This document shows positions 7,792 to 17,220 of a stretch of DNA of 64,000 nt, in pieces. Source of the DNA: Microcoleus sp. EPA2 (GTDB taxonomy: Bacteria; Cyanobacteriota; Cyanobacteriia; Cyanobacteriales; Microcoleaceae); assembly GCA_020882975.1 (NCBI GenBank), contig JAHRFD010000019.1:51896-115895 (forward strand). The letters are read 5' to 3'. The position numbers were made by a program, and so were the translations under genes. The stretch's first letter is position 1, and each line of letters starts with the position of its first letter. The notes under the pieces are model-generated. The model worked only from the letters and a program-made list of their open reading frames with translations, did no database searches and was not told the origin of the DNA.

Positions 7792-10179
7792 CTAAACTGT
7801 GCTATATTTTTGACCAATTTGTCGAAGCAATTTAGTGAAATTGTCCTTGTCAGATTCGTCTAGAAACCTATCTACTACCTCTTTTAACCTAGACAAGTCC
7901 TTGGTATAGTTCTTCTCAGATAGCTGTGAAACTAATTGCGACGAGAAAAATTTTACTAAATCAGGTTCATTAGATAAGACATCTACAACATCTTTCAACT
8001 TAGACAAGTTATGACTGTACTTCTCGTCTGATAAAATAGCTACCGCATTTTTTAATTTTGGCAACTTGTTTTTATACTTCTCATTAGAAACCAGTTCCGA
8101 TAAGTTTTTGTCACTCCCCACAATAGTTACTAACTCTTGCAACTTAGATAAATTGGTAGAGTATTTCTCGTCTGACAAAATATCTACTACCGTTTTCAAC
8201 TTAGACAACTCCTGTTTCTGCTTCGCGTCAGAGAGCAGTGAAGTTAATTTGCTTTCCTTATTCACAAATTTTGCTAAATTTTCATACTTAATTGAATCAG
8301 CTTCTGAAAGAAATATTTTCCAAGCCATTTTTTCGTTTGTAAATACAACCCCCTCTTTTGCATCCTTAAAAACACTGTAGTCTATCAAAGCGATTACCTT
8401 TTCTTCATAGTCAAGAGACAGCCATGAAGATAGCGATTTCGATAGTTTATCTAATGGAATATTAGGAGCAGAAAATCCCTCTTCAATGCCGCCATTTTTT
8501 GGAGTTATATTCTGTTGAAGAAATTCTCCCCAATAACCGGGAATTATATCTTCAGTATAGGTGTAAGTCCGAGTTTCTAATTGATGCAGCACCGATGAAT
8601 CGCGAGTCTTTCCACCTTTGAGTAATGACCAAATTAAAAACGCTGTACCCGATGCAACAAGAGCAGCGCCGCCAGTCATTACACTGAGTCCACCAATAGT
8701 CGAGATGGTAGCAGTGATAGCAGCAGCACCAGACAATGTACCTGCAGCTCCCAAAGCACTCGCAGCAGTCCAAGCAGCTAAAATAGTTGCAGTACCGGCG
8801 ACTGTTCCTGTACCAATTGCAATTCCCAGGTTTTTTTGGTCTTCGCTGTCCATTTCTGAGACTAACGCAATAGACAGGACTCCTGCTGCTCCAATTAACG
8901 CGGCTCCTCCTGTTGCTACTGCTAAACCACCCAGCATTCCTAAACCACCAGCCGCGACAGAACCACCACCTAAAACAGCTAAAGTCGCGTTGGTTGCAGC
9001 CGCCCCAGACAAACTGGTAATACTAACACCCGTTGCTGTTTCTGCTCCAAGTGTACTCAACACTCTCGTAGCTTGTGGAACAATTGCTGCTCCTTTGTCT
9101 TTAGCATCCGTCAGTTGGTCTTTGAATGCTTGAGCAGTTTGGACAAAAGCATCGGATTTTTCACCAGAAGCAACTTGATTATCTAAATTTTGTTTCCTTG
9201 CTATCGAGTAAACAGCTTTAGCATTTTCTGGGATTTTGGCTTTGTCAATGAAAGAGTCTAGCGACTTCAAAGTTGCTGTATCTTCTACTGTCTTACCATC
9301 GCGAACCTGCTGATAAGTTGACTGGTAATTATTCTTTTTTTCATCAGTCAATTGGCTTTCTTTAATCTGTTTTACCAGAATAAAATCAACTGTTAAGCCT
9401 CTTGAATTGGCACTGGATAAAGTGTAAGTCTGTTTTATTTCTAAAGGCAGCGTCGAACTTGCTACTATTGAGTCAATATCTGTGAGTGCCTTAAAGTCAG
9501 GAACTGGTTCGCCGGCACGGACGTATGCAAAAGTTCCTCTGATCAGCTTCTTCTCTATCTCAGTCAGTTTAGATTGAGCCAAGGTCGATTCAATGGCTTG
9601 CGAAATTCCGAGCAGGCGTGAATTGATACTGGCGAGTTGGTAACGCTCTTGAATTTTGCTGTCTAGCTTTGAGGACGATATCACATAATCCAGAAAATCC
9701 AAGGCGATCAGATCATTAATGTACTCACCATCTTCAACTTGCTCATAAACAAATTTGCATTTAGCTTTGCTTGCTTGTTCGACAAATTGCGTATTTTTGT
9801 CAATTTCTTGATAAACTTGATCGGCTATTCTAAGTTGTCGATCGTATAAGGTATGCAAAACTACAGTAATATCTTTACCGTCTTGACCGCGCCCTTTGAT
9901 GGTAATCTCTTGGCTATCTTGGGTTTTGGAGGGAATTGCTACCTGACAAGGTTCTCCAGAGCGCAAAGTAAATGTTTCTTTTCCTCCGTTGCGTGCTGTG
10001 GTATAAGGAACAAAAATATGATAGTTCTCCAAGGTAGAGAAATTTTTGCCTAATCCCTCGCTATCAGCCATAGCGCTAGCTGGATCGAGCAAGTCTTTTG
10101 TCAATAAACCCAAAGTACCTAAAGCAACATAACTAAGAAAAGAGCGACGGTTGAGAGGAGAAATATTTAGGTTAGTCAT
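7792..10179 (-). CDS. Tat-exported large protein: DnaJ-C-like domain, helical repeats, Gly/Ala-rich membrane region
   Basis: 795 residues. The N terminus NRRSFLSYVALGTLGLL is a twin-arginine signal with an A-x-A-type end (SAMA-DS). Residues about 50-115 (FVPYTTARNGGKETFTL...VAIPSKTQDSQEITIKGRGQ) resemble the substrate-binding beta domain of DnaJ. Next come three ~70-residue helical repeats sharing Y-QV-DG...LD...NSR. Residues about 365-515 are strikingly Gly/Ala-rich and hydrophobic (SLSGAAATNATLAVLGGG..., GAAALIGAAGV-like) and may insert in a membrane. The C terminus has ~30-residue repeats with LSKLK-VVDILSDEKYS. No known family recognised as a whole; function unknown. Confidence 0.75.
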   Translation of the reverse strand: MTNLNISPLNRRSFLSYVALGTLGLLTKDLLDPASAMADSEGLGKNFSTLENYHIFVPYTTARNGGKETFTLRSGEPCQVAIPSKTQDSQEITIKGRGQDGKDITVVLHTLYDRQLRIADQVYQEIDKNTQFVEQASKAKCKFVYEQVEDGEYINDLIALDFLDYVISSSKLDSKIQERYQLASINSRLLGISQAIESTLAQSKLTEIEKKLIRGTFAYVRAGEPVPDFKALTDIDSIVASSTLPLEIKQTYTLSSANSRGLTVDFILVKQIKESQLTDEKKNNYQSTYQQVRDGKTVEDTATLKSLDSFIDKAKIPENAKAVYSIARKQNLDNQVASGEKSDAFVQTAQAFKDQLTDAKDKGAAIVPQATRVLSTLGAETATGVSITSLSGAAATNATLAVLGGGSVAAGGLGMLGGLAVATGGAALIGAAGVLSIALVSEMDSEDQKNLGIAIGTGTVAGTATILAAWTAASALGAAGTLSGAAAITATISTIGGLSVMTGGAALVASGTAFLIWSLLKGGKTRDSSVLHQLETRTYTYTEDIIPGYWGEFLQQNITPKNGGIEEGFSAPNIPLDKLSKSLSSWLSLDYEEKVIALIDYSVFKDAKEGVVFTNEKMAWKIFLSEADSIKYENLAKFVNKESKLTSLLSDAKQKQELSKLKTVVDILSDEKYSTNLSKLQELVTIVGSDKNLSELVSNEKYKNKLPKLKNAVAILSDEKYSHNLSKLKDVVDVLSNEPDLVKFFSSQLVSQLSEKNYTKDLSRLKEVVDRFLDESDKDNFTKLLRQIGQKYSTV

Positions 10180-10536
10180 AACTGAGTATTTGTAGCTTGA
10201 ATGTAGTTTTTAGGCGAAATAATCAATTCCGAACTCTAATTTATCAAGTTCGTTACTTCAAAATTTACTAGCAAACTTACCCTTAGCCCTAGTGGCCCAC
10301 CCCAAAGCCTCTAATTGCTCCTCAATGGGATAAGCTTGTTTTTTTGGCGAAATTTTCCTGGCGACAAAGCAAACTCACTTTATTAAATCACCGACACCTA
10401 ACTTTGTCAACAGGTGATTGACTACAAAACTGCGCCTGTTGAGCAAACTGTAATTAAGCCAACAAGGACATCCGCGCGGCCAGATTATTCTGCAACTTGC
10501 CTAAAATTGTGCGATCGACTATTAGAATATTCATGT
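10180..10536. other. Intergenic stretch with gene remnants only
   Basis: No convincing gene. On the minus strand, the text AYPIEEQLEALGWATRAKGKF can be read around 10280-10335, and a 26-codon frame MNILIVDRTILGKLQ starts at 10534 just after the DUF2281 gene. Both look like short decayed remnants, perhaps of a toxin partner (inference). Confidence 0.4.
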
Positions 10537-10752
10537 TTACATATAATCCTTTAAATCTTCCAGAGGTTCATCAAAATCATCAGACATCCAGACTGTACCT
10601 TTCCAAATTCCAAGTCCGCCTCGCTTTGTCGGCTTTTCTTGAGTTGAGTTTTTAGCCTGCTTTTCGATCAAAAACTCAATATAATGAAGCACTTCTGTCT
10701 GAAGAGACTCAGGGAGTTCTGCTAATTTTTCTAAAATGACTGGCTGTATCAT
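10537..10752 (-). CDS. DUF2281-type small antitoxin-like protein
   Basis: 71 residues from ATG 10752 (MIQPVILEKLAELPESLQTEVLHYIEFLIEKQ); ATG 10776 is an alternative. The N-terminal helix pattern (ELPESLQ-EVLHYIEFL) followed by a C-terminal tail GIWKGTVWMSDDFDEPLEDLKDYM is typical of DUF2281/VapB-like antitoxins. The tail WMSDDFDEPLEDL is the part that usually wraps the toxin. No intact PIN toxin follows; only a 26-codon fragment starts 3 nt after the stop, so the unit may be an orphan. Confidence 0.75.
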   Translation of the reverse strand: MIQPVILEKLAELPESLQTEVLHYIEFLIEKQAKNSTQEKPTKRGGLGIWKGTVWMSDDFDEPLEDLKDYM

Positions 10753-10940
10753 TGTTTCTACTCGCGATCGCCCCATCTACTCCATTAAAGCACCAAAACC
10801 CAATGTCAGCAACAGAATAGCCCATTATCTAGCCCGATCATCGCCCAAAATCGCACTCACACCATCACTATCTTGCAACTTGCCGAAAATTACCCGATCG
10901 ACTATCGTTCCTAGTAGCCGTCCTACACGCACGGGTAGTC

Positions 10941-11004
10941 AGAAACCGGGTTTTTTCCGAGATCTTTTGTTACAGCCCAATTCAATCGCAAAAACCCGGT
11001 TTCT
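10941..11004. repeat. Inverted repeat AGAAACCGGGTTTTT family
   Basis: Perfect 15-bp arms AGAAACCGGGTTTTT (10941-10955) and AAAAACCCGGTTTCT (10990-11004) enclose a 34-bp centre. It lies in the nadC leader and could form a long hairpin in that transcript. Nothing else was seen between 10777 and 11050. Confidence 0.8.
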
Positions 11005-11050
11005 TGGGTTATGATGCGTAATTCCTATTGATATAACAACCGAAAAAAAC

Positions 11051-11914
11051 ATGACAGCAATATTGCCACCTTGGATAGTTTTAGACTCCCTACTGCACAA
11101 CTGGCTGCTAGAAGATATCGGTAGGGGCGATCGCACAACATCAGCCTTATTCCCCGCAGCCAGCATCCAGGGTACTGCTAAATGGATAGTCAAAGAAGCC
11201 GGAGTCATAGCCGGATTGCCGATCGCACATCGCACATTTAAACTTTTAGACAGCAGCCTTAGTTTCATCCCCCAAGTACCCGAAGGGAAACTGTGCGAAA
11301 AAGGAGAAGTAATCGCCGAAATTTCCGGCAACTTCGATGCGCTGCTAACTGGAGAAAGAGTAGCATTAAACTTGGCAATGCGTTTGAGCGGCATCGCTAC
11401 TTTAACTCAGAAATATGTTGACAAAATTGCCGATTTGCCCGTGCAATTAGTGGATACCCGCAAGACAACACCGGGATTGAGATTGTTGGAAAAATACGCG
11501 ACTCAAATCGGCGGTGCTTGCAATCACCGGATGGGATTAGATGATGCGGTGATGATTAAAGACAATCACATTGCGGCGGCTGGGGGAATTGCCGAGGCGA
11601 TCGCCCTTATTCGCAATTCTATCCCCTATCCGCTGACAATCGAAGTTGAAACGGAAACTCTGGCTGAGGTGGAGACAGCTTTGCAGCACAAGGCGGATAT
11701 TATCATGTTAGATAATATGTCCTTCGATTTGATGCGGCAGGCTGTGGTAATAATTCGTGAAAAGAGCGATCGGGTGAAAATTGAAGCTTCTGGGAATGTG
11801 ACTTTGGAAACAATTAGGAGTGTGGCGGAAACCGGAGTTGACTATATTTCTACGAGTGCTCCAATTACGAGATCGACTTGGCTGGATTTGAGTATGAAAA
11901 TTAATAGTCATTAG
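11051..11914 (+). CDS. nadC: Nicotinate-nucleotide pyrophosphorylase (carboxylating)
   Basis: 287 residues, full length. Converts quinolinate and PRPP to nicotinate mononucleotide, CO2 and PPi in de novo NAD synthesis in the cytosol. Active-site signatures are LLEDIGRGDRTT, VDTRKTTPGLRLLEKYA, GGACNHRMGLDDAVMIKDNHI and IEVETETLAEVE; the end of the barrel is YISTSAPITRS. The last residues NSH and the TAG stop come from the first units of a heptanucleotide array, so the natural terminus was probably lost or altered by a few residues. Confidence 0.96.
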   Translation: MTAILPPWIVLDSLLHNWLLEDIGRGDRTTSALFPAASIQGTAKWIVKEAGVIAGLPIAHRTFKLLDSSLSFIPQVPEGKLCEKGEVIAEISGNFDALLTGERVALNLAMRLSGIATLTQKYVDKIADLPVQLVDTRKTTPGLRLLEKYATQIGGACNHRMGLDDAVMIKDNHIAAAGGIAEAIALIRNSIPYPLTIEVETETLAEVETALQHKADIIMLDNMSFDLMRQAVVIIREKSDRVKIEASGNVTLETIRSVAETGVDYISTSAPITRSTWLDLSMKINSH

Positions 11915-11998
11915 TCATTAGTTATTAGTCATTAGTCATTAGTCATTAGTTATTAGTTATTAGTTATTAGTCATTAGTTGTTAGTCATTAGTCATTAG
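11904..11998 (+). repeat. Heptanucleotide array (AGTCATT/AGTTATT)n after nadC
   Basis: About 13 heptamers reading AGTCATT or AGTTATT on the coding strand of nadC. The nadC stop TAG (11912-11914) is in the second unit. 11999-12130 holds GCGATTGAAATCGC and a degenerate AGTCC...GGACT hairpin, with no gene. Confidence 0.93.
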
Positions 11999-12130
11999 CT
12001 AAGAGATAAGTTACTCCCTCGATTATTCGGCGATTGAAATCGCTTCTTGTCAAACGAAGTCCATTCCAAGCGGACTAAAGACTAAAAGGGGTATTAAAGC
12101 AGGATTTGGTATTAGCCATATTTGCCATCA

Positions 12131-12532
12131 CTAAGGACTAAGGACTAAGGACTAATAACTAAGGACTAATAACTAAGGACTAATGACTAATGACCAAGGA
12201 CTAATGACCAAGGACTAATGACCAAGGACTAATGACTAATAACTAATGACTAATGACTAATAACTAATGACTAATAACTAATGACTAATGACCAAGGACT
12301 AATGACTAATAACTAATGACTAATGACTAATGACTAATGACTAATGACTAATGACTAATGACCAAGGACTAATGACTAATGACTAATGACTAATGACTAA
12401 TGACTAATGACTAATGACTAATGACTAATGACTAATGACTAATGACCAAGGACTAATGACTAATGACTAATGACTAATGACTAATGACTAATGACTAATG
12501 ACTAATGACTAATGACTAATGACTAATGACTA
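12131..12532 (-). repeat. Long heptanucleotide array (ACTAATG)n
   Basis: About 57 heptamers, mainly CTAATGA with AAGGACT and ATAACTA variants. This is the reverse complement of the array after nadC. On the minus strand it reads TAGTCATTAGTCATT and begins exactly at the TAG stop of the gene ending at 12530. The two arrays therefore face each other between convergent genes, each in the same orientation relative to its own gene. Confidence 0.95.
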
Positions 12533-13558
12533 TTTGGATATAAAATGAACCCAAAAATTTCCGTCTGGCATACAGACGTTGCGGATTAAACGCTCGGAAT
12601 AATACAAGTAGGAACCGCTGACACTGGTGTCATAGCCACTGGCAAACCACTCTCCATAGGGGTCGTGCACAAAGAATCCATCGCTGTCATAACCTACTAC
12701 AACTATAATATGACCGAAAGAGGTGAAATATCCGTGGATGACAGCGGGATTGCCACTGGCTAGCCAATCTCTTAAGTCCTGAATTGTTGCATTTTCTGTA
12801 AAGTAATCTTGAGCGCCGTAATCTTTGACAATCTTTGCTAAATCCAACGGTTCCCAGCGACTGTAACCTTTGGCGATCGCATATTCGTAGAGTTCGTCCT
12901 CAAATTGCCCGGTTTTTTTGCGTCGTGGAATTCTCAAAAAATCCAGACACATTGCTATGGAAGTTACATTACAAGAACCACTGGGATTGTAAAAATTATC
13001 CATTTGGGAGCGGTAAGGAACTCCCAGTCTGACAGTGGGTGGATTTATTTTGGGATAGAGCACCACACCTTCTTGAGTAACTTGAGCGTGTGGCCCAAAA
13101 ACATACCAAATCCCCGAACCTTTAAAGGACTGGTTGCGCAGTGCAATTCTCAGGTGGCCGCGAATGGGAGCAAAAGCAATCAGTTCAAACTCTTTTCCCG
13201 CTGGTATTGATTGTTTTTCCGCCTCAAGAAGTTGAGAAGTTGCCAGAGGTTTTGCTTTAAAAACTGTGTCTTTGAGGATTTTTAGGACGATCGGAGGTGT
13301 GGGAATGTCTCCCTTTTTGGTCTCGATCAGCTTTTCGGCTGTGACTGCTCCCAAAAAACCAAGTTCGCCGCACTTCATCAGGGTTTGAAACCGATGGAGA
13401 GCGGCGGTAGAGAGGGGACCAAATAAGCCGTCTACGGGGGGTTTGAGTAAACCCAAGTCAATCAGGCGACTTTGAATTTGGCGACTGAGTTCGTCGTCAG
13501 CCGCGATCGCCTTGACATCGTACCTCATTTGGGATTTTAGAAAGTTTTGTAATTTCAT
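12530..13558 (-). CDS. Peptidoglycan-binding / C39-like cysteine peptidase
   Basis: 342 residues. Residues about 24-80 form a PG_binding_1 repeat (SRQIQSRLIDLGLLKPPVDGLFGPLSTAALHRFQ). After a linker, residues about 178-342 form a papain-fold, peptidase C39-like domain with the likely triad C196 (SGSCNVTSIAMCL), H283 (FGHIIVVVGYD) and D299 (VHDPYGEW). No signal peptide is evident, so it may act inside or be exported by another route. It probably cleaves a peptide substrate near the cell wall (inference). The stop TAG coincides with the first heptamer of the adjacent array. Confidence 0.85.
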   Translation of the reverse strand: MKLQNFLKSQMRYDVKAIAADDELSRQIQSRLIDLGLLKPPVDGLFGPLSTAALHRFQTLMKCGELGFLGAVTAEKLIETKKGDIPTPPIVLKILKDTVFKAKPLATSQLLEAEKQSIPAGKEFELIAFAPIRGHLRIALRNQSFKGSGIWYVFGPHAQVTQEGVVLYPKINPPTVRLGVPYRSQMDNFYNPSGSCNVTSIAMCLDFLRIPRRKKTGQFEDELYEYAIAKGYSRWEPLDLAKIVKDYGAQDYFTENATIQDLRDWLASGNPAVIHGYFTSFGHIIVVVGYDSDGFFVHDPYGEWFASGYDTSVSGSYLYYSERLIRNVCMPDGNFWVHFISK

Positions 13559-13689
13559 CCTTGCCCACCCATGTGTAATAATTCCAAGCTTATCCTCTCA
13601 GAAAATTACGATAATTTTGTAGATCGCCCCTATGTTAAAGGCTTTGTATTCATGATTCGATACAAAACCTTCAAGGGGAGACTGCAAAA

Positions 13690-15009
13690 TCAGGAAGGGC
13701 GAACGATCAGTATGCCGATCGCATCGGGAGACAAATATTTGACGGCGGCATCCCGGATATCGGTGGGAGTCAGAGCTTGGATGCAAGCGGTATAGTTGAG
13801 GGCGGGAGCGATATCTCCTACCATCGACTGATAGTAGCCGTACAAACTTGCCCGATCGCTGGGAGTTTCGTTACCAAAGACAAACCGATTTGCCACTTGA
13901 GTGCGGATGCGGGAAATTTCAGCATCTGTCACCAGTTCAGTTTGCAGGGTGCGGATATGTCGGACGATGGCTGCTTCGACTTCTGCCAAGTTTTCCGGCA
14001 CCAGGTGAGCGGAAATTGAGAAAACACCGCCTAGTCGCTGAGTCATGTTGCTCACAGAAATTGACGAGACTAGCCCCTTATCTTCTCGCAACTCTTGAAC
14101 TAAGCGAGTTGTGCGCCCGTGACCTAAAATAGTGGCTAAAACGTCTAGGGCATAGGTTTCGGAGATGTCAACAAAACCGGGTGCTCGCCACATCATCATC
14201 AGTCTGGCTTGCTGGAGGGCAGAATCGACAAACTCGCGGCGGACTGTTTCTGTCAAGGGCGATTCTGGAAAGTATGTCGGGGTTTGGGGTGTTGAGTCAT
14301 TTTTGGCAGCAGCGATGTCTATGTTGCCGTTTTGTGCTGTGCTTTTTGCCGAAAAACTGTCTGCCACAATTTGAATTAATTGATCCACAGGCAAATTCCC
14401 TACAGCCACTGCTGTCATGGCGCTGGGCTGATATCTGCTGCGGTGGAAATCGCGCATTTGTTGGGCGGTAAGGTTTTCGATCACCGAGCTAGGGCCGAGG
14501 ACGGGACGGCGATAGGGTAGGGATTCAAAGGCTAGTTGGACCGATCGCTGATAGGTGCGGCGGCCGGGATTGTCTTCGGAGCGCCTAATTTCTTCTAAGA
14601 CTACCAGTCTTTCGCGATCGAAGGCATCGTCGGGAATGCTGGCATTTAGCAACACATCTACTTGCAGAGGGGCTAGTTCGGCAAAGTCTTTCGGGGCTGT
14701 GGTGATGTAGTAGTTTGTGTAATCTTGGCTGGTGGCTGCATTGGTGACTGCGCCACGTTGTTCGATCGCCCGCTCAAATTCTCCGCTTTGAATACTGGGA
14801 GTTCCCTTGAAAATCATGTGTTCTAAAAAGTGAGCCATCCCGTTGATTTCGTCGGATTCGACGGCGGAGCCCAAGTTTACCCAAATGCTAAGGTTAACGG
14901 CATCGACGGGTAAGTGTTCGGCGATGACGGTGAGGCCGTTGGGGAAATGGCGGATGGTGGGAGCATTGATGGGCGATCGGGAGGAGGATTTGAGCAGGGT
15001 TGATGTCAT
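13690..15009 (-). CDS. M16-family zinc metallopeptidase
   Basis: 439 residues. The inverted zinc motif HFLEH (H60, E63, H64) sits in NGMAHFLEHMIFKGTPS, with a downstream acidic ligand in VVLEEIRRSEDNP. The middle has the usual PYRRPVLG and NLTAQQMRDFHRSRYQPSAMTAV text. M16 peptidases of this size (processing-peptidase-like) degrade or trim peptides. Cyanobacteria often carry two such genes side by side; only one is in this window. The start at 15009 (MTSTLLKSSSRSP) gives the usual length. Confidence 0.9.
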   Translation of the reverse strand: MTSTLLKSSSRSPINAPTIRHFPNGLTVIAEHLPVDAVNLSIWVNLGSAVESDEINGMAHFLEHMIFKGTPSIQSGEFERAIEQRGAVTNAATSQDYTNYYITTAPKDFAELAPLQVDVLLNASIPDDAFDRERLVVLEEIRRSEDNPGRRTYQRSVQLAFESLPYRRPVLGPSSVIENLTAQQMRDFHRSRYQPSAMTAVAVGNLPVDQLIQIVADSFSAKSTAQNGNIDIAAAKNDSTPQTPTYFPESPLTETVRREFVDSALQQARLMMMWRAPGFVDISETYALDVLATILGHGRTTRLVQELREDKGLVSSISVSNMTQRLGGVFSISAHLVPENLAEVEAAIVRHIRTLQTELVTDAEISRIRTQVANRFVFGNETPSDRASLYGYYQSMVGDIAPALNYTACIQALTPTDIRDAAVKYLSPDAIGILIVRPS

Positions 15010-15328
15010 GTGGATTTTTGGTTGATCTTATTCTCTCTATCTTAAATCGCTTTTAAGGAAGTCATCGGTCATCGGATTTGAGATTTCAGATTTGGGATTT
15101 TAGCTCGATCGGGCGGATCGTGGCTGTTGGAGATGTTGTTTTGGGCGATATGGTAACACTATATCTAGCATCTTATAGCTAGAAATGAGCGACTTAATTC
15201 TGTCTGATCCAGGGATTTCTCACACCCTAAATAAATTAATATATATCTAAAATTTAGCAATATTTCTCACTAATCTCAAACACAAAATTAAATTTTTGTT
15301 ATTGCAGATTCTCGATCGCACTTTAAAT
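15010..15328. other. Gene-free spacer
   Basis: AT-rich spacer between the M16 peptidase start and the first Uma2 stop. Nothing convincing is seen beyond direct repeats such as GTCATCGGTCATCGG and GATTT(G/C)AGATTT. Confidence 0.5.
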
Positions 15329-15898
15329 TCAACGCCCTTGCAATAGTCGTGAAGCCGTTAGTTCCAACACGCCCAACACAGGGGAGGCGATCGCGCTATC
15401 ACCCCTATACACAACCTCTTCATACAAACCCTCAACCCACTCCAACACCGTCACCCGCTGTTGTATGGGGTCTACAATCCAATACTCCGCAATTCCTCGC
15501 GCCGCATACTCAGAACGTTTGTAGCGATAATCTCGATTTTCTTGATGAGGACTCACCACTTCTACTACCAGCAATGGTGGCGGCATATCACTCATAATAG
15601 TCGATCGGCTACTCCCCTCCAAAGCCGTAGCCAATTCCTCCGATAGTATCATCAAATCGGGAAAACGAGTCGTCGCCCGCGAACTACTCACCACAATTTC
15701 AGTCTTCATCATCAATCGATAAGATGGAATACCCTGTTGCAAGAATAGAGCAAATAGCAATGAGGCAATTCGGCAATTGAGTTGGCTTTCTGGGGGCATA
15801 ACAATCAGTTCTCCATTGTCCAGTTCGTACCGAGTATCTGTACCATCATCAAAGTTCAGATACTCTTCCAGGCTGATTTTTTGGGATGCAACGGTCAT
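15329..15898 (-). CDS. Uma2 family (DUF820) putative restriction endonuclease, tandem copy 1
   Basis: 189 residues. The PD-(D/E)XK-like Uma2 core is visible: YELDNGELIVMPPES, RFPDLMILSEEL, PPLLVVEVVSPHQENRDYRYKRSEYA and AEYWIVDPIQQRVTVLEW. Family members are numerous in cyanobacteria and of uncertain function. It is the most diverged of three head-to-tail copies repeated at exactly 661 bp. Differences concentrate in residues 38-80, including Arg/Thr changes near ATTR versus AGSR. Confidence 0.88.
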   Translation of the reverse strand: MTVASQKISLEEYLNFDDGTDTRYELDNGELIVMPPESQLNCRIASLLFALFLQQGIPSYRLMMKTEIVVSSSRATTRFPDLMILSEELATALEGSSRSTIMSDMPPPLLVVEVVSPHQENRDYRYKRSEYAARGIAEYWIVDPIQQRVTVLEWVEGLYEEVVYRGDSAIASPVLGVLELTASRLLQGR

Positions 15899-15989
15899 AG
15901 CAACCAGGCCTCTGCTAAAAATTATTCAGGTTTACTCATCATTTTAACAATATTTCTAACTCATCTAAAATTGAAGATCACCCACTTTT

Positions 15990-16559
15990 TCAACGCCCTT
16001 GCAATAGTCGTGAAGCCGTTAGTTCCAACACGCCCAACACAGGGGAGGCGATCGCATTCTCACCCGTATACACAACCTCTTCATACAAACCCTCAACCCA
16101 CTCCAACACCGTCACTCGCTGTTGTATGGGGTCCACAATCCAATACTCTGGAATTCTTCGCGCCGCATACTCAGAACGTTTGTAGCGATAATCTCGATTT
16201 TCTTGATGAGGACTCACCACTTCTACTACCAGCAATGGTGGTGGCATATCCATCATAATAGTCGATCGGCTACTTCCCTCCAAAGCCGTAGCCAATTCCT
16301 CCGATAGCACCATCAAATCCGGTAAACGACTCCCAGCCCGCGAACTACTCACCACAATTTCAGTCTTCATCGTCAATCGATGAGATGGAATACCCTGTTG
16401 TGCAAAGTATATATATAGCAATGAGGCAATTCGGCGATTGAGTTCGCTTTCTGGGGGCATAACAATCAGTTCTCCATTGTCCAGTTCGTACCGAGTATCT
16501 GTACCATCATCAAAGTTCAGATACTCTTCCAGGCTGATTTTTTGGGATGCAACGGTCAT
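15990..16559 (-). CDS. Uma2 family putative endonuclease, tandem copy 2
   Basis: 189 residues. The first 38 residues are identical to copy 1 and the last ~115 (from VVSSSRAGSR) are identical to copy 3, so it is a mosaic of its neighbours. The middle (ELNRRIASLLYIYFAQQGIPSHRLTMKTE) is its own. The upstream spacer 16560-16650 is the same as that of copy 1. Motifs PDLMVLSEEL and VVEVVSPHQENRDYRYKR are retained, so it is likely functional. Confidence 0.88.
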   Translation of the reverse strand: MTVASQKISLEEYLNFDDGTDTRYELDNGELIVMPPESELNRRIASLLYIYFAQQGIPSHRLTMKTEIVVSSSRAGSRLPDLMVLSEELATALEGSSRSTIMMDMPPPLLVVEVVSPHQENRDYRYKRSEYAARRIPEYWIVDPIQQRVTVLEWVEGLYEEVVYTGENAIASPVLGVLELTASRLLQGR

Positions 16560-16650
16560 AGCAACCAGGCCTCTGCTAAAAATTATTCAGGTTTACTCAT
16601 CATTTTAACAATATTTCTAACTCATCTAAAATTGAAGATCACCCACTTTT

Positions 16651-17220
16651 TCAACGCCCTTGCAATAGTCGTGAAGCCGTTAGTTCCAACACGCCCAACA
16701 CAGGGGAGGCGATCGCATTCTCACCCGTATACACAACCTCTTCATACAAACCCTCAACCCACTCCAACACCGTCACTCGCTGTTGTATGGGGTCCACAAT
16801 CCAATACTCTGGAATTCTTCGCGCCGCATACTCAGAACGTTTGTAGCGATAATCTCGATTTTCTTGATGAGGACTCACCACTTCTACTACCAGCAATGGT
16901 GGTGGCATATCCATCATAATAGTCGATCGGCTACTTCCCTCCAAAGCCGTAGCCAATTCCTCCGATAGCACCATCAAATCCGGTAAACGACTCCCAGCCC
17001 GCGAACTACTCACCACAATTTCAGCGCCAACTCTCAATCGATGAGATGGAATACCCTGTTTTGCAAAGTAGACCAATAGAAATATCGCAATTCGCTGATT
17101 CAGATCGCTTTCTGGGGGCATGACAATCAATTCTCCATTGTCCAGTTCGTACCGAGTATCTGTACCGTCATCAAAGTTGAGATACTCTTCCAAGCTCATT
17201 TTTTGGGATGCAACGGTCAT
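16651..17220 (-). CDS. Uma2 family putative endonuclease, tandem copy 3
   Basis: 189 residues. It differs from copy 2 chiefly at residues 7 and 38-68 (DLNQRIAIFLLVYFAKQGIPSHRLRVGAE) and is identical in the C-terminal two thirds. It is transcriptionally first of the three on the minus strand. The leader differs from the other two (GCGATCGC at 17221), so a promoter upstream of this copy could serve all three (inference). Confidence 0.88.
   Translation of the reverse strand: MTVASQKMSLEEYLNFDDGTDTRYELDNGELIVMPPESDLNQRIAIFLLVYFAKQGIPSHRLRVGAEIVVSSSRAGSRLPDLMVLSEELATALEGSSRSTIMMDMPPPLLVVEVVSPHQENRDYRYKRSEYAARRIPEYWIVDPIQQRVTVLEWVEGLYEEVVYTGENAIASPVLGVLELTASRLLQGR

Noticed and set aside
8618..9133. 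171-codon plus frame rich in Ala/Pro/Val
   Set aside because: It is antisense of the Gly/Ala-rich region of the Tat-exported protein, and its composition is a mirror effect.
12131..12532. Possible CRISPR array
   Set aside because: The unit is a 7-bp direct tandem repeat without spacers, and no cas genes are near.
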